From Paraphysomonas bandaiensis (Eukaryota > Chrysophyceae), in the NCBI GenBank assembly GCA_965644295.1, contig CBFFRP010000123.1, positions 124,001 through 188,000 on the forward strand: 64,000 nt of DNA, written 5' to 3'. Positions 50,182 to 62,037 of the stretch are shown one piece after another. Both the position numbers and the translations under genes were made by a program. Positions within the stretch are counted from its first letter, which is position 1. Each line of letters opens with the position of its first letter. A model generated the notes under the pieces. The model was not told where the DNA came from. It made no database searches and worked only from the letters and a program-made list of their open reading frames with translations.

Positions 50182-50836
50182 ATGCAACAACACTCCAGCG
50201 TTAGTAAAGTATTTGTGTTATTTATACTCCTATGTGCAGATTTAGGGATGAATTGTAGCTTTGATTTTGATGATTATAATCTGGAAGGAAGAGATCTTAT
50301 AGCAGTGCCACTGGCCATTCAATTAGTCATAGAAATATCAGTGTTTCTTATTCTTTTTTTGTCTATGGCAGACACATATTTATTCAGGGTGGGGTTACTT
50401 GGAATACTATTGAAAAAATTCCGATTTGTGTTGTTACTGCATCCATTATACATGGCTTTAACTCTCTTCACGGGAGCATATCGCGTGCAGAAATTGGGAA
50501 GTGATTATGATATCGTGGGATTGTGGAGAGATGATGGTTTCGTAGCACTGTCAGTAATACATAAATTAGGTAAGCTTGCTCAGTGAAATAGATATCTCAA
50601 TGCATTAGCGAAGCATGCAAGTCGTTGTTGTCATGTATCGCGTGTATAATTTTACGAATTGTGTTGACAGTGAGCGTCTTTTACTATGTCATCAATCTTC
50701 GCGCAACTATCCAACTTGGGAGTAATATATATTTTGATCGAACTGTATGGGTCAATTTAGTTAAACAGGTGATGTTTGTATTATCTGTTCGCTGCATTAC
50801 TGTTGACTATTTTTATAGCATAAAGTTGAGGTATAG
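50182..50836 (+). CDS. TMEM138: Transmembrane protein 138 (ciliary transition zone)
   Basis: Three exons: 50182-50569, 50671-50768 and 50819-50836, giving 167 aa; human TMEM138 is 162. Four hydrophobic segments are visible (about 8-25, 45-65, 85-105 and 128-145). Diagnostic matches: AVPLAIQLVIEISV, FRVGLLGILLKKFRFVLLL, LWRDDGFVALSVIHKL and YYVINLRATIQLGSNIYFDRTVW, parallel to human blocks at the same positions. TMEM138 is linked to Joubert syndrome and vesicle transport to the transition zone. The tiny last exon (18 nt) is preferred because it gives the family's length. Reading through the second donor would add about 40 residues. Confidence 0.85.
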
Positions 50837-51401
50837 TGACTGTAATTCTGCCGAGGAGAATGGCAAGTGCTCGCTTGTGTATAAGAGAAGTGTATATTCT
50901 TAATTTGTGGGTGGTTCAGTTTGGTATGTGTGGTGAGAAAGTATTATTGTTGTGCTGTAAGTAAACAAATGTATTTAACTTCTTCATACGACTGCTTTAT
51001 TTTTAGTATGATGAGCAAATACAGTAAGAACTATGGTGTGAGAACTTGATTTCGTAGCTCATTTCTATCAATGCAATTCTGTGAAAAATAATGATAGCAA
51101 CTGAGTTTGTTGTTTAAGGATCCAGTGAAGCTGCCATCAAAGGAGCATACATACATTCAAGTTTGAAACTGAATATGTTTACTGATTTAGTGCACATAGC
51201 AATGGGCAGAAATTGCCACCAGGAATTCGATAAAACGGAGCCTAGATATACACGAAAATCAACTATTATTGTAAGAATACCTAAGTGTGTACTTTATACT
51301 AGTGGAGCTTAGACCCCTGAATAAGAAATGATATTTTGCTATGCTCGCGTTGTTCTGTTCTCAATAAACAAACATCTACCTCACAGCAAGTTCTAGTCCG
51401 T
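50837..51401. other. Intergenic between convergent genes
   Basis: AT-rich 3' flanks of TMEM138 and the double-PH protein gene. No further feature is supported. Confidence 0.45.
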
Positions 51402-52835
51402 TTACATACTGTTCGTCCTGTTCATATCCGTACTACTACGAAACTTTGAGGAATTTGACGATATTGCGCTGCCTCCACCTCCACGTCTTAGTCCCGGTTT
51501 GGGTATGTGAATAAAGTTCACAACGTCGCGTATTGCAAGTGCCCATTGATCCCTCTTTGTACGGGATTCGACCTCCATTACATACGTTGTATCAGCAGTT
51601 TTCATTGTGAAGAAAGCACTGCAGAAAATATCAAGTTATATCGCACTGAATAAGGCTCATGTCATACAAACAAGGGTATGCTATTTTGATAAATACCATA
51701 CAGTATAACATACCTGTCCGGCCCCATATCTTTTGTTTTAAATACATTCTCCGTGGTCCCCTTTGTAATACTGCTGATATCTTGGAAGAGAACCTCGAGT
51801 CCATCAAATTTCTTCGCGGTAGTATTTTTTGCATTCGTAGAAGTAGCAGACGCTCGTCTTGCCTTTACGGATGGTGCAGACATGCCATCTGGAGAAATGA
51901 AGAAGACGAGACCCATACTGTTACTCATCGCCTGTAGCCAAATTCTGAATAGATGAGTGATGCCGGCCGCATCTATATAATGAAGCTTGAATACATGACC
52001 AAATTCGAGTACTTTCATGGCCTCATCATAGCACCAATGCTCTTCCATATACCACTGCACAACCTGTGGCACACGCTGTCCCATCGAAAGGGAGTGTATA
52101 TTACCCGCCCGAATTGCGTCGGATAAAGCCATTCGCCACTCAGTCGCCTCTTGGGCAGTTTCGGCTTCAATCAACAGACCCTTTTCTTCAACTTGCGTGA
52201 GGATCTAAGACATTACATTAGTCAATTATGTACCAGGAGCTAGAGATAAAAATAGAACACGCACCAGTAGTCTGCAAGAGTTGTCTGAAAATTCTTCTAT
52301 TTTAGCGCCCTCTAATGTCACGTATCCTTTCTTTCCCTGACTACTGTATGTCACTGCATGTAACAAGAAATACTACACAGACTTACCCATCTTGATTTTC
52401 TGTACCCCTTTTCGATGCGGGTGCCGCAGATGCATAATACGTCAATACACCATCTGAAAATAAGTTATCAAAAAACTTGCACAATGAGGTATATCATGCA
52501 GCACCTTTCAATACTAAATATCTCCTCTTCCAATTTTTAACAAGATGCCCTTTTTTCTTGACATAACCCATTTTCTGAATATGATTTCCTGCACTGGTAA
52601 GTGTCTTAGCAGTAATAACATTAGCCTCCTTTTGAGCAGGCGCTGTAGGCAATGAGAGCCGTAACTCTGATGGCTCTATAGGGGGCTCGTATTGCGAAAT
52701 ACGGTCAGTTTCATTACTGGAATGTCTATCAGATTTCGTTCTTGATGCAATGATCTTGCTTTCACTTCTCTTTGGATCTATAACAAGAGGGTCCGTATCT
52801 TTATTTCGTCTGCAACAACAGCACAGTATGCTCAT
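51402..52835 (-). CDS. PH-domain protein with Cys-rich N-terminus
   Basis: Five exons on the minus strand: 52835-52505, 52453-52387, 52343-52265, 52204-51714 and 51618-51402, giving 394 aa. The N-terminus MSILCCCCRR is a probable palmitoylation site. A PH domain starts at about 88 (KMGYVKKKGHLVKNWKRRYLVLKG) and ends with AQEATEWRMALSDAI. A second PH-like unit runs from EFGHVFKLHYI to SRTKRDQWALAIRDVVNF. The C-terminus is Gly/Ser/Asn-rich. PH domains bind phosphoinositides or proteins at membranes. With the lipidated end this suggests a plasma-membrane adaptor, by inference. Not matched to a named family. Confidence 0.75.
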
Positions 52836-53397
52836 GATGCAAGATAGATTGATCCCTATGAAATATTGCAGCTATACACCTCACGATGCAAGCAATAATT
52901 AAAGAGAAGCCAATGGCTGGTCCCTTAGATACAAGGGCTCTAATATCCCGATAGCTCTATGCGTCTTCTGGTTATATAGAGCTGTGTATATATATGTATG
53001 TATATGACATATAGAGGCTCTTATTCGATGGTAGACTACAGCTTATACGGTCAATACGCTGTATGGCCTCTGTATGGTGTTGATGGTATGTATGGGGGGG
53101 CTAAGTGGTGATGGTGATGTCTATACACAAAATTCCTGTCAGTACATTCTTCTCGAATACTGCTCTGTATATACGGCTCTAGGATACAGATATCTGTATA
53201 TACGAGTCGTAATGTATGTATGTATGTCTATACTGCATCTGTATGTATATGTATACTCCTGTACATCCATCAGTACATACATGTACAGCAGTATATGCGT
53301 ATATATCATGCAAGAATTCTCGTTAAGGTGATTTATTATCACTATCGACTTATATATACAGAAATACTTGCATCTAACCTGTCTAACATCGATCGAT
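52836..53397. promoter_or_regulatory. Divergent intergenic region
   Basis: It separates the double-PH and glucuronokinase-fusion start codons. TATG and TGTA runs are common (about 53,205-53,310). No specific motif is recognised. Confidence 0.45.
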
Positions 53398-55694
53398 ATG
53401 TACAGTGTAGTAGTTCTTGCAGCGGGATATGGTTCCCGGTTCCAAGAGGGTATAATCAGCTCTGATAATACTGATTTAAAATCTTATTTACATCTTCCTA
53501 AAACACTCTATCCTCTATGCGGAATACCACTATTAGATTACTGGCATACTAAAATATGTCAATCTGATGCATGTGATCTTATTAAAGATGTGTTTATAGT
53601 AACCAATCAGCGATATTATGCAACAATAACGCAGTGGGCTCAAACACGTGGTATCAATATATCGAATGTAGTTAATAATAAGAAACATCAATCTGATGAT
53701 GAACAAACTGAATTATCAGATTTGAAGTTATTGTTATCAGTAAAAGCGAGTGAGTTGGATGAATGCAATTTAATCGTAGTTGCTGGAGACACTATTGTGG
53801 ACGAACATTTTACTTTTTCAGATCTCTTGCGTGAAAATTCTGGAGATAATTGCTCGCTTGTGTGTCACGTTAGTTCAGAACTAGTCGGCGCTGACTACGT
53901 GCATACCTCTGGTGCATCGGTTTTAAAAATTTCGAAGGAGAAAAGTTTGGATAATATTCCTGATCTAGTTCTCAACACGATATACACCTTGCCTACTAAA
54001 TCTCGAGGCCACCTCGATGCTTATCTTAGTGGTGTATCATTGAACGAACTGTCCCAGCGCAGTCATGGGGATTTTATTCAGTGGCTTATATCATCTAAAC
54101 GTGTTGCTTTTATGCCTCTGTCAGTACAGCACTGTTTCGATATCGATACTGTTGATACTTATTTCGCTGCAGAAAGATATTTTGCGGAGTACTACTCGAC
54201 TTTGTTGTCAGATCTACCATCTCAAGTAACTGAGTCTTGCCCAGCTCGTGTCGGACTAATGGGAAATCCATCAGATGGGTTTAATGGTAAAACCGTCAGC
54301 TTTACTGTCAATAACTTCCATGCGCAAGTTTTCATCACTGCCAATGCTGACTCACGAAATCGGGATGTTGACATTGTCCCTCATTCGGAATTTGACCAGA
54401 CAAGATACAGCTCTATGGACCATTTGTACCAACAAACTTTATTAAATGTAGGTGAATAGTACTGTCGTTTCTATGTTGATGAGCGCTTGGTAGGGTTATT
54501 ACGGCGGACAGAGGCTGTTACAAGCGACATGTAAAGCATTTGCCCAACGCTGTTCGATGAAAGGCCTTACTATTCATATGCAAAGAGGATTTCGAATGAG
54601 CTATGATTCTAATATTCCACGCAGGGTAAATATTTCCTGTTTGTCTGTTTACTAGTTGTCTACGTTAGCACTCCTTGATGATATTAACGAAAACATATTT
54701 CTAGGTGGGCTTATCAGGTTCTAGTGCCATAATTGTCGCCGCCTATCGAGCTCTAATGAAGTTCTACGGAGTTCAGCTAGATCATCTTGGAATAGCTGTA
54801 GATGGTAATCCCAATGTTTGTAAAATACTAAAGCTTTATGAATATATTGTTGTGTAGAGTTCCCTCAGGTTATTCTAGATATTGAGAATGAGGAACTCGG
54901 TATTACAGCAGGTCTTCAGGATCGTGTTATTCAGACCTACGGGGGACTCGTTCACATGGATTTTACTCAGCTTCCATTGAATAAGAAAGGAGTATATACG
55001 TCATTGGACCCTGTGTTGCTACCAGAGTTTTATTTGGCTTACAATATAGAAGCCGGTATGTATGTAGCGTTACTGTAGTTTATCTCACTTTATCTTTGTA
55101 CCAGGAGGTGACTCTGGTAAAGTTCACTCTTCTGTTCGTGAACGCTGGAATATGAAGGATCGGGACGTTTGCGAAGGTAGGTTTTCGTAATATTAATATT
55201 AAAATTTGCTAATGTTTCTTTTAATCTCGCATGTATCAGGATTTTCTACGCTGGGCGACCTGGCAGACCAAGCCCGAGACTGCTTGCAATCAGGAGACAG
55301 GTCTACACTTGCTTCGTTGATGGACAAGAATTTTTCATTACGTAGACGAATATATGGAGATGAGGTATACCTTTCGCATACGGTTGCTGTCGTCGCAGTT
55401 GCGAGCCTTTTTATATTTCGAGTTGTTGGTGTTAAGGGCTGAATATACAGGTTGTTGGGGAACATAATATCCGGGTGGTTCAGCTTGCTAATGATCTCGG
55501 TTTTGCGGCCAAATTTACTGGAAGTGGAGGGGCGATTCTGTGCTTGCTTCGTGATGGATCTGGATGGTTAGTTATGCTTTAGAGGTTATGAGTGTTTCGT
55601 AATTTTTTCTTGTAGGATGCTGGAAGAATCTGAGCGTCATGCCGTGGATGCATTCCGTCGTGAGGGATTTAAACTTGTTCGAATTATACAATAA
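53398..55694 (+). CDS. GKUP: Nucleotidyltransferase-glucuronokinase fusion
   Basis: Eight exons: 53398-54447, 54494-54625, 54705-54804, 54858-55055, 55105-55176, 55240-55364, 55451-55566 and 55616-55694, giving 623 aa. The N-terminal half (about 1-265) is a sugar-nucleotidyltransferase: VLAAGYGSRF, LPKTLYPLCGIPLLD and VVAGDTIVD. The C-terminal half is a GHMP kinase with ARVGLMGNPSDGFNGKT (about 283), RRVGLSGSSAIIVAA (about 393) and FTGSGGAILCL. These match plant glucuronokinase, which makes glucuronic acid 1-phosphate. A fusion of this order is known in fish as glucuronokinase with putative uridyl pyrophosphorylase. It probably makes UDP-glucuronate by salvage of free glucuronate. The start is the ATG at 53398, matching MYSVVVLAAG. 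Confidence 0.85.
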
Positions 55695-56162
55695 TCTATT
55701 ATAGACAGTTTTCTATTTCACGTTCTATCATCAAGTATAATGTATTTTTGTTGTATTGAAAATTTCGTATATTTAGTTTTCGTTCAGTTATCTGTAACGA
55801 TCAAAGTAAGGAGTGATAGAATCCGTCGCCACTGTAGAGTAGAAAACAAGTCTCATTGATTTCCGCGAAATAAAGTTATTTTTCACATCCCGACGGCGTA
55901 AAATCCGGTAAGTGGTATACCACCATATTGTCCACGAAAAAGGCTCGCCTCTTCTCTCCTCCTTTTTCACCCATGCTACTATAAACTATTTTCATGTAGC
56001 TATCCCTGTGCGGATAGGGTGGATTAGGTGTGGTGCAGTGAGATATATACTTCTCAAGCGAGAACTAATATATAAGTCTTAAAATGTAGCTATGTCCTAA
56101 CTAGAATAATGTATACCATGTTGGGAAATGCTCATTTTACTTAGATCAAAGAGAGATTAAGT
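55695..56162. other. Intergenic, no gene seen
   Basis: 3' flank of the kinase fusion. A 60-codon minus frame at 55788-55970 has no family signature and was not called. Confidence 0.45.
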
Positions 56163-56411
56163 TGTTAGACTAGATAGATTTATTAATATCGTTTACACGA
56201 ATTGTGTTAAACAACACAAGCTCGTTTTGTGCCATGCATAAATCACTACTTCTGTAGACCTTTCGCTACTAAACATATCTTGAAAGAGCAAACTATTTCA
56301 GTTTTCTCAATATCATAACAGCATCTACACATCACCATACTTCACTGTATTCTCGTACATTGTCTTCAAGTACCACATTGAATATACTAGGATACAGTCC
56401 ATATTCTAATA
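56163..56411 (-). repeat. Solo Copia LTR
   Basis: A 249-bp sequence matching the LTR at 26494-26756 (GACTAGATAGATTTATT, ATATCGTTTACACGAA, CCATATTCTAATA). No retrotransposon coding sequence is adjacent, so it is likely a solo LTR left by recombination. A target duplication could not be confirmed. Confidence 0.7.
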
Positions 56412-56575
56412 TACCACAACATGAAGAAGGGTTTTCGGTGTATTACTGGCTACAATTAGTCGCAGTTTTTTATAATAAGTAGTTGCACCAATATCATAAT
56501 AAATAGAAATGACTAGATTTATAGCTCTTCGATCAAGATCGGAAAGCTTGATCGATTAGGGGTATATATCATATA

Positions 56576-57351
56576 TCAGGGATAGGGAACAATATATTGT
56601 ATTGCAATACATTGTACAATATATTGCAATATATTGTAAAATATATTGATTGGTGGACTGGTCAAATATTTCATCAATAGTGTTTCTGTTAAAAGAGCTC
56701 ACAATACTATTGCAATATATTGCAATCAATATTATGATAGTCATATAAGAGAAGATTCTCAACTGTAGGGTGCAAAATGGATATATATATCCGAGAAATT
56801 GATTACAACATTACAGAGGATAATGAAGCTGATGTTGACTATGCGAGACTAAAAATCCTCAGTCAGCTCAAAAAAGTAAGAAACGTACAGATCCACGAGT
56901 CATTAACGGTTGCCTGGCCCTGGTATGTACTTCCAATACATATGGGAACGTCTGTTCAGCACAGCTAGACATATTATATCAGTGTTGCGCAAAAGTATCC
57001 ATCCTACTTAATATGCTGTTGTTTCTAGCATATTTCAATTAATTCTGTGGATAAATATGGTGATGTTGACGTCACCAATGATGGCTCAAAGGATGAGAAC
57101 GAGGTGGATTTTTAGTAGCTATAAGCAGCAGTTGGTTTGGTTGTCATGTGATCTTAATGACTAATACTAAAAATGAAATCTACGGATGTGTTTACCTACT
57201 GATTAGTCATACTAATATATTGCAATACATTGACAATATATTGCAATATATTGTAATTGTATTGTAGGACCGGTTTAAAAAATCCATCAATACTATTGAT
57301 GGAACGCTATCTAACAATAGTATTGCAATATATTGTTGTTCCCTATCCCTG
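56576..57351. mobile_element. hAT-like non-autonomous DNA transposon
   Basis: A 776-bp element with 16-bp perfect terminal inverted repeats CAGGGATAGGGAACAA (56576) and its complement (to 57351). Flanks tcatatat/gtatatat match at 6 of 8, compatible with a worn 8-bp duplication as for hAT. Subterminal ATTGCAATATATTG repeats appear at both ends. A small open frame (56777-56968) is inside but shows no transposase signature. Confidence 0.75.
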
Positions 57352-57595
57352 GTATATATATATATCAAACCGAAATACTACATCTGAACTATTTGCTGGC
57401 TACACCTTTACTCATCCTCTGAGCCATTATTAGTGACGTTGTTGTCATCATTACCACATAGAGAAAGATGAGATCTATTATTGGACCTCGCTAGTCAACA
57501 ACTGGTTGTAGTTCCTATGAAAATTGGTGTAAATACCTAGTGAAGTAGTTGAAAAACTTAGTCATTTCTTAATTTATATATAGTATTTCCATCAT

Positions 57596-57796
57596 TTAAA
57601 TAACAATACTATTCGAAATTACTCTTTCGCGATAAGTTTTTACGGTAATATGGCGATCACGATATGTTTTTGGGTACATTAGTTTTTCATATATTTGAAA
57701 TACGTTAGAATATTAACAATAGAATAGAATATATATATAATATATAATACAAGTATACAAGTATACAGGCAAATAACAATAACAATCTTTGTCGAT
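57596..57796 (+). repeat. Boundary repeat at inner end of the duplication's right arm
   Basis: TTAAATAACAATACTATTC..., ATTACTCTTTCGCGAT, TTTTTACGGTAATATGGCGATCAC and AACAATAACAATC are shared with 62572-62735 (same orientation) and, inverted, with about 2084-2245. The ACC pseudogene begins directly at its right edge, at TCGATATGAAAGTGG. Confidence 0.75.
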
Positions 57797-59497
57797 ATGA
57801 AAGTGGATGCCTCACCATCTGAAGAAAAACTACCGTTTATTACACACGCATGTACGTCATTTACTGGGCCCTTTTTCAGCGAAGTAATTGCACGGCTTGG
57901 CAGAGGTTTTAGTAAAAGCAGCGGGAAGAGTTTTACAAATTCACCCGACGATGAAAAAGTGGCGAAAGCCCCGAATCTTCTGACAATGTATGTTTCTGAT
58001 GTGTCGTAGCCGAACAAATCACCGGGAAATTCTTGTGATTTGACAACAAGTTCTGGATGGTCTAACTCGAGATATCACCTCGAGATTTGAGGATATTATC
58101 ACCTGGAGATATGACCGCCCCTTCACTCAGCAGAAAGTGAACAGTACCAACCGCAACGGCCCTCAAAGGTATGTACATCTCCATCACTTCGATCTACACA
58201 AAAGCGTCGCCGGCATCTGGAACAAGAAGGCGCGCGATCTTACCAGCTAAAGTGGCTTTCAAATTAGTTGGATCATACTCAGGTGAAAATATACATGTGT
58301 ATCCATCTAGAATAATTCTCAGGGATCCGCTTCCTTCACTCTGTATGTACACCAGCCTACTTTGCCCTCGCTCATTGAGCAGATACCCTCCATCCGTTAG
58401 CTGCCGTACACTGACCTCTTCAGACTTAGAACAACTACTAATAATGACACTGGTAGGCCCACTGCGACAACAGCCAATTCTGTATTTAATATTGTTTTAA
58501 ATGAGTTCAATAGTTTTGCTCTTAATATCTTTGGGTGGCATTTGGTGTCCAAGTTGTCCAAGAATGAATTTCGTGAATCTTCGAAGTGTCTGAACCCTAA
58601 AACGGTTGCACCACATACAGCTATGAGACAGCTCGGTGGAGCATTCCTATAATCCACAGTTCTAAACTCCTTTTGGTGAGCAATTCTTTGATCTAACCAC
58701 TCCGTGGATATTCGATTATTTACGTAGTCATCAGATTCCATTATTCGGATAATGAACTCCACTGTAGTACACATATCACCTCTGATTTCGAGTTCCTTAA
58801 GGGCAACTACCATCGCACGTTTGGCTGCCTCGCGATTCTTTCCATGGGCAAATATATGACCAAAAATTCATGGATAAGGTCACTGTTATTCACTGAGAAG
58901 TATTCCCAAACGTCAATGGCGGACCGACTTCCTTTCGACAAGTCACCTGAATGGCCACTTGATAGAAAACGCGCAATAATACTACCTATCTTATGCCCTT
59001 CCCATCACCTCCTTCACTGGGCTTGATCATAAGAGGAAAACCAATAGCGACCGCACTTTCAACAGCTTGATGTGCAGTCTTGACATTTGCTTTATCATAA
59101 ACCTCGAGAGATAGGCCTTCCAGAGCGGAGTCCACCTGGAACGTTTACTACTTCATCTGCGAGTCGTATGAACTCCGCATTGGCCCTTAAATCATCAGGA
59201 GTGCACATTACAACAAACTTAATCTATATTCACACGTTAGCTTCACCAAATCATGCACTTTAAAATAGTTACCATTCTCTCATTGCCGAATGTTAGATAT
59301 GCCCACTTTCGTATGGATCGAATGGCTTTCACAGCTCCTATTCCTATAATACAGTTACGAGCCCTCCGTAGGATAATGTCAGCTTACCATTATTTGCAAT
59401 CAGCACTTTCTTAATAACATGATCTCCATTAGACCATGTAACAAAATCCTCCACACTATTAAAAAACTCTTGCTCATACATACTTCTACAGTTGATA
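57785..59497 (-). pseudogene. Truncated acetyl-CoA carboxylase pseudogene
   Basis: An inverted, broken copy of the ACC gene at 5291-12594. It retains the start-codon region (59497) and exons 1-4 in part, then central pieces, ending where ACC position about 9306 would be. Three internal deletions are visible relative to the intact gene: about 5641-5947, about 6170-6875 and about 7828-9113. Each has short shared bases at its joint. A small insertion near the biotin-carrier tail (about 58070-58090) also breaks the frame. No full catalytic domain survives. It lies divergent from the kinase copy. Confidence 0.92.
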
Positions 59498-60057
59498 GCG
59501 AGGAAGAGACAATGAAATCAAGTGAGTAGCCAAAAAGACGGAAGAAATATACTGATTAACTTGTCGAATTGAAGGATTGTGCTGTCAGCGACAAGCGTCT
59601 TCGATTATAGTTATGACTGAGTCAGCTCAACGATTATGCGACTGGTGGGTGTGTATGTATCTCTGTACAGTCTCTAGAAGAAAGAAGAGACGAAGTCAAT
59701 GCATGATCTTCTGACTTTGACGTCCCTTCGTTGATATGATGAGAATGAAAAGATGGGAACCATCATCACCACTCCAATGGCCGGAGATGTGGAGATGTAG
59801 CCCGTACATGGACCACCAATCATCCCAATATCCATACTGTATCTACACACTTGTTGTGTATGTAGCCCGTATCAATGTAGGTCGTTGATGTAGCCCGTCC
59901 ATTGAACTGACGCAAATGTGTCCAAAACATGGAGGCATGAGATGCTGTCCTCACAGCTGCAGATATGCATACATTTTGAGTTACTCGAATAAACTGCAAT
60001 CTTCAAACAAGTCATTAAGCCTTACAGTCATTTCTTTTCAAGATCTTCATTCAAAGA
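59498..60057. promoter_or_regulatory. Duplicated divergent promoter of kinase copy
   Basis: Inverted copy of 4684-5290 with small changes. It keeps three ATGTAGCCCGT motifs (59795-59805, 59860-59870 and 59888-59898). On one side it now drives only the ACC pseudogene. Confidence 0.55.
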
Positions 60058-62037
60058 ATGTCACTTGCTCCTGTTGTTCAATATTCCGATTATGAAATTC
60101 AGTTTCCTCAAATTCAGGTGACTGTATATGCATCTAATTACATCGAACTAAAGTATAGTGTATTACAGGAAGGTGGATGGGGGAAGGTTACTACTACACT
60201 ACATCTACTTGATTATCGATTAACTATGAAGTTTTTTATCTATAGGTGTACTCTGCTAAACGATTGTCGGATGGCAGTGAAGTTGCAATGAAGTTTTTTG
60301 GTTATACTCGCCAGCCGCCACACCCGGAAAGTATTGCTAGAGAAATTGAGTTAATGGTTTTGCTTCGCGGTGTTGAGGGTTCTGTACAACTTATTGGAGT
60401 GTTTGATGATACCCCTGAAGGATTGAGTACGTTAGACGCTTTATTTGTGTCATATAACCCGTTGTAGTTCCAGATAAAAAGTTTCTTAAGTCTTACCCAG
60501 TAATCGTCATGGAGAAGCTGTGTGGTGGTGATTTGTATGAACGAATAATACAACGTACTCATATTACGGAACGCTACCTGGCATACTCATTCAAGACCGC
60601 GATGTTGGCTTTACGAACCTTGCATCAAAACGGATATATTCACAGGTACGACTCATATATGATACCATTGTTATTATGACAAATGAATAGAGATTTAAAG
60701 GCAGATAATATGGTTTACGTTTCCCACTCCGAACCATCTGCCATCAAGCTTATTGACTTTGGGCTCATGGTGCATCTCCCCGGCAATAATAAAGTGCTTC
60801 GCTGTAATTCCCTGGTAGGCACGGAAGGAATGCTTGCTCCTGAGTCAATTTTGCACCTTGAATACTCCCCCAAGACTGATATATGGCAGGCGGGATGTAT
60901 TCTATACTCAATGCTTTCTGGTCGGTCACCTTTTCACAGTAATTCAAAGGACCAAGACCAGAAAACATATTTCACGTATAGGCCTATGGCGGGAACGGCT
61001 TGGAATGGAATTTCATCGGAAGCCAAAGACCTGGTTTCTAAAATGCTAAACAAAAATCCGCAGGAAAGACTCGATATTGATGCTATTCTTGCCCACCCTT
61101 GGATTAATAACCCAAGTGTTGGCGTTGAACGAGACTTTGGAGACGACTACACTCAACGTATTAAGACACTGGCATTGCGAAATAAGATCAAGTGCGCTTT
61201 TCTCGCCCTTCGAATTGAGGATAGTCACAAGTTACGACGAGAAAGCTTTGAGGAAGTTCTCCCTTTTTTAAAGAAGCAATCTGAGTCGGGAGACGATGGG
61301 CCGACCACGGACGGCGATAACACCTGGCAAAATTTAGGAGCCAAAATTCAACAGCTAAAACTGAAGCTTGTAGAAGCCATATATGACCACCCCGAAAATT
61401 CTGATAACAATAGCGAAGAGGAAGCTCCTTCCCACAAGCGTCGTCGGCTGACTTGCAATAAGGAGATTAATTATTCCGCCTTTTGCAATCTGGTTAGATG
61501 TGCCGGATTGGATATTCTTGCCAGAGAGGACATATTCGATATCTTCGACACCAACGGGGATGGGACGGTTGACATGAAAGAGTTTTTATTAAATTTACTT
61601 GCTTTGCAACCCTCTAATAAAACAGAACACGAGGATTTAGAAGCGGCTAAACTTTATTTTAAAATGTTCGATGTAGATGAAAACGGCAGTATAAGCAAAG
61701 AAGAGCTAGAGGTGCGAAAGTTGCACAATCACTTGTGTGTATAACTGTTTCCCAGCTCGTCATGTGTTGCCTGCTTTATGATGGCGCCGGTCCGTTGTTG
61801 GTAACAAGTGACTGTGATGTTACGGTACTGAATATTGAAGCTTTATTCGATCACATTAACTGGAAGCAGAACGGATCCATCGGTATTTTATAGTTTTGGT
61901 TTTGTTTCAACCTACTAAGTATTTCAGATTTCGAGGAGTTCGAAAGATTCTACAACGCCGTTTTATTACCATCGAGGATTTCACGATCAAAGAGATCGCT
62001 AGCAAGTTCGGTTGATGGCAGGGCGATATCTCTATAA
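60058..62037 (+). CDS. Ser/Thr protein kinase with EF-hands, right copy
   Basis: Six exons matching the left copy one for one: 60058-60186, 60246-60426, 60468-60645, 60691-61711, 61756-61882 and 61928-62037, giving 581 aa. All introns and catalytic motifs are kept: GGWGKV, VAMK, HRDLKADN and DFG. Three EF-hand loops remain: DTNGDGTVDMKE, DVDENGSISKEE and NWKQNGSIDFEE. It differs from the left copy by scattered substitutions, an 18-nt longer stretch in the linker and a changed C-terminus, because a short deletion removes the left copy's stop and extends the frame to RAISL. All frames are open, so it probably encodes a working kinase. Which copy is ancestral is not shown. Confidence 0.88.

Noticed and set aside
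56777-57114. Small gene inside the hAT-like element
   Set aside because: Possible splice joints exist, but no transposase or other signature is seen and the frame is short.
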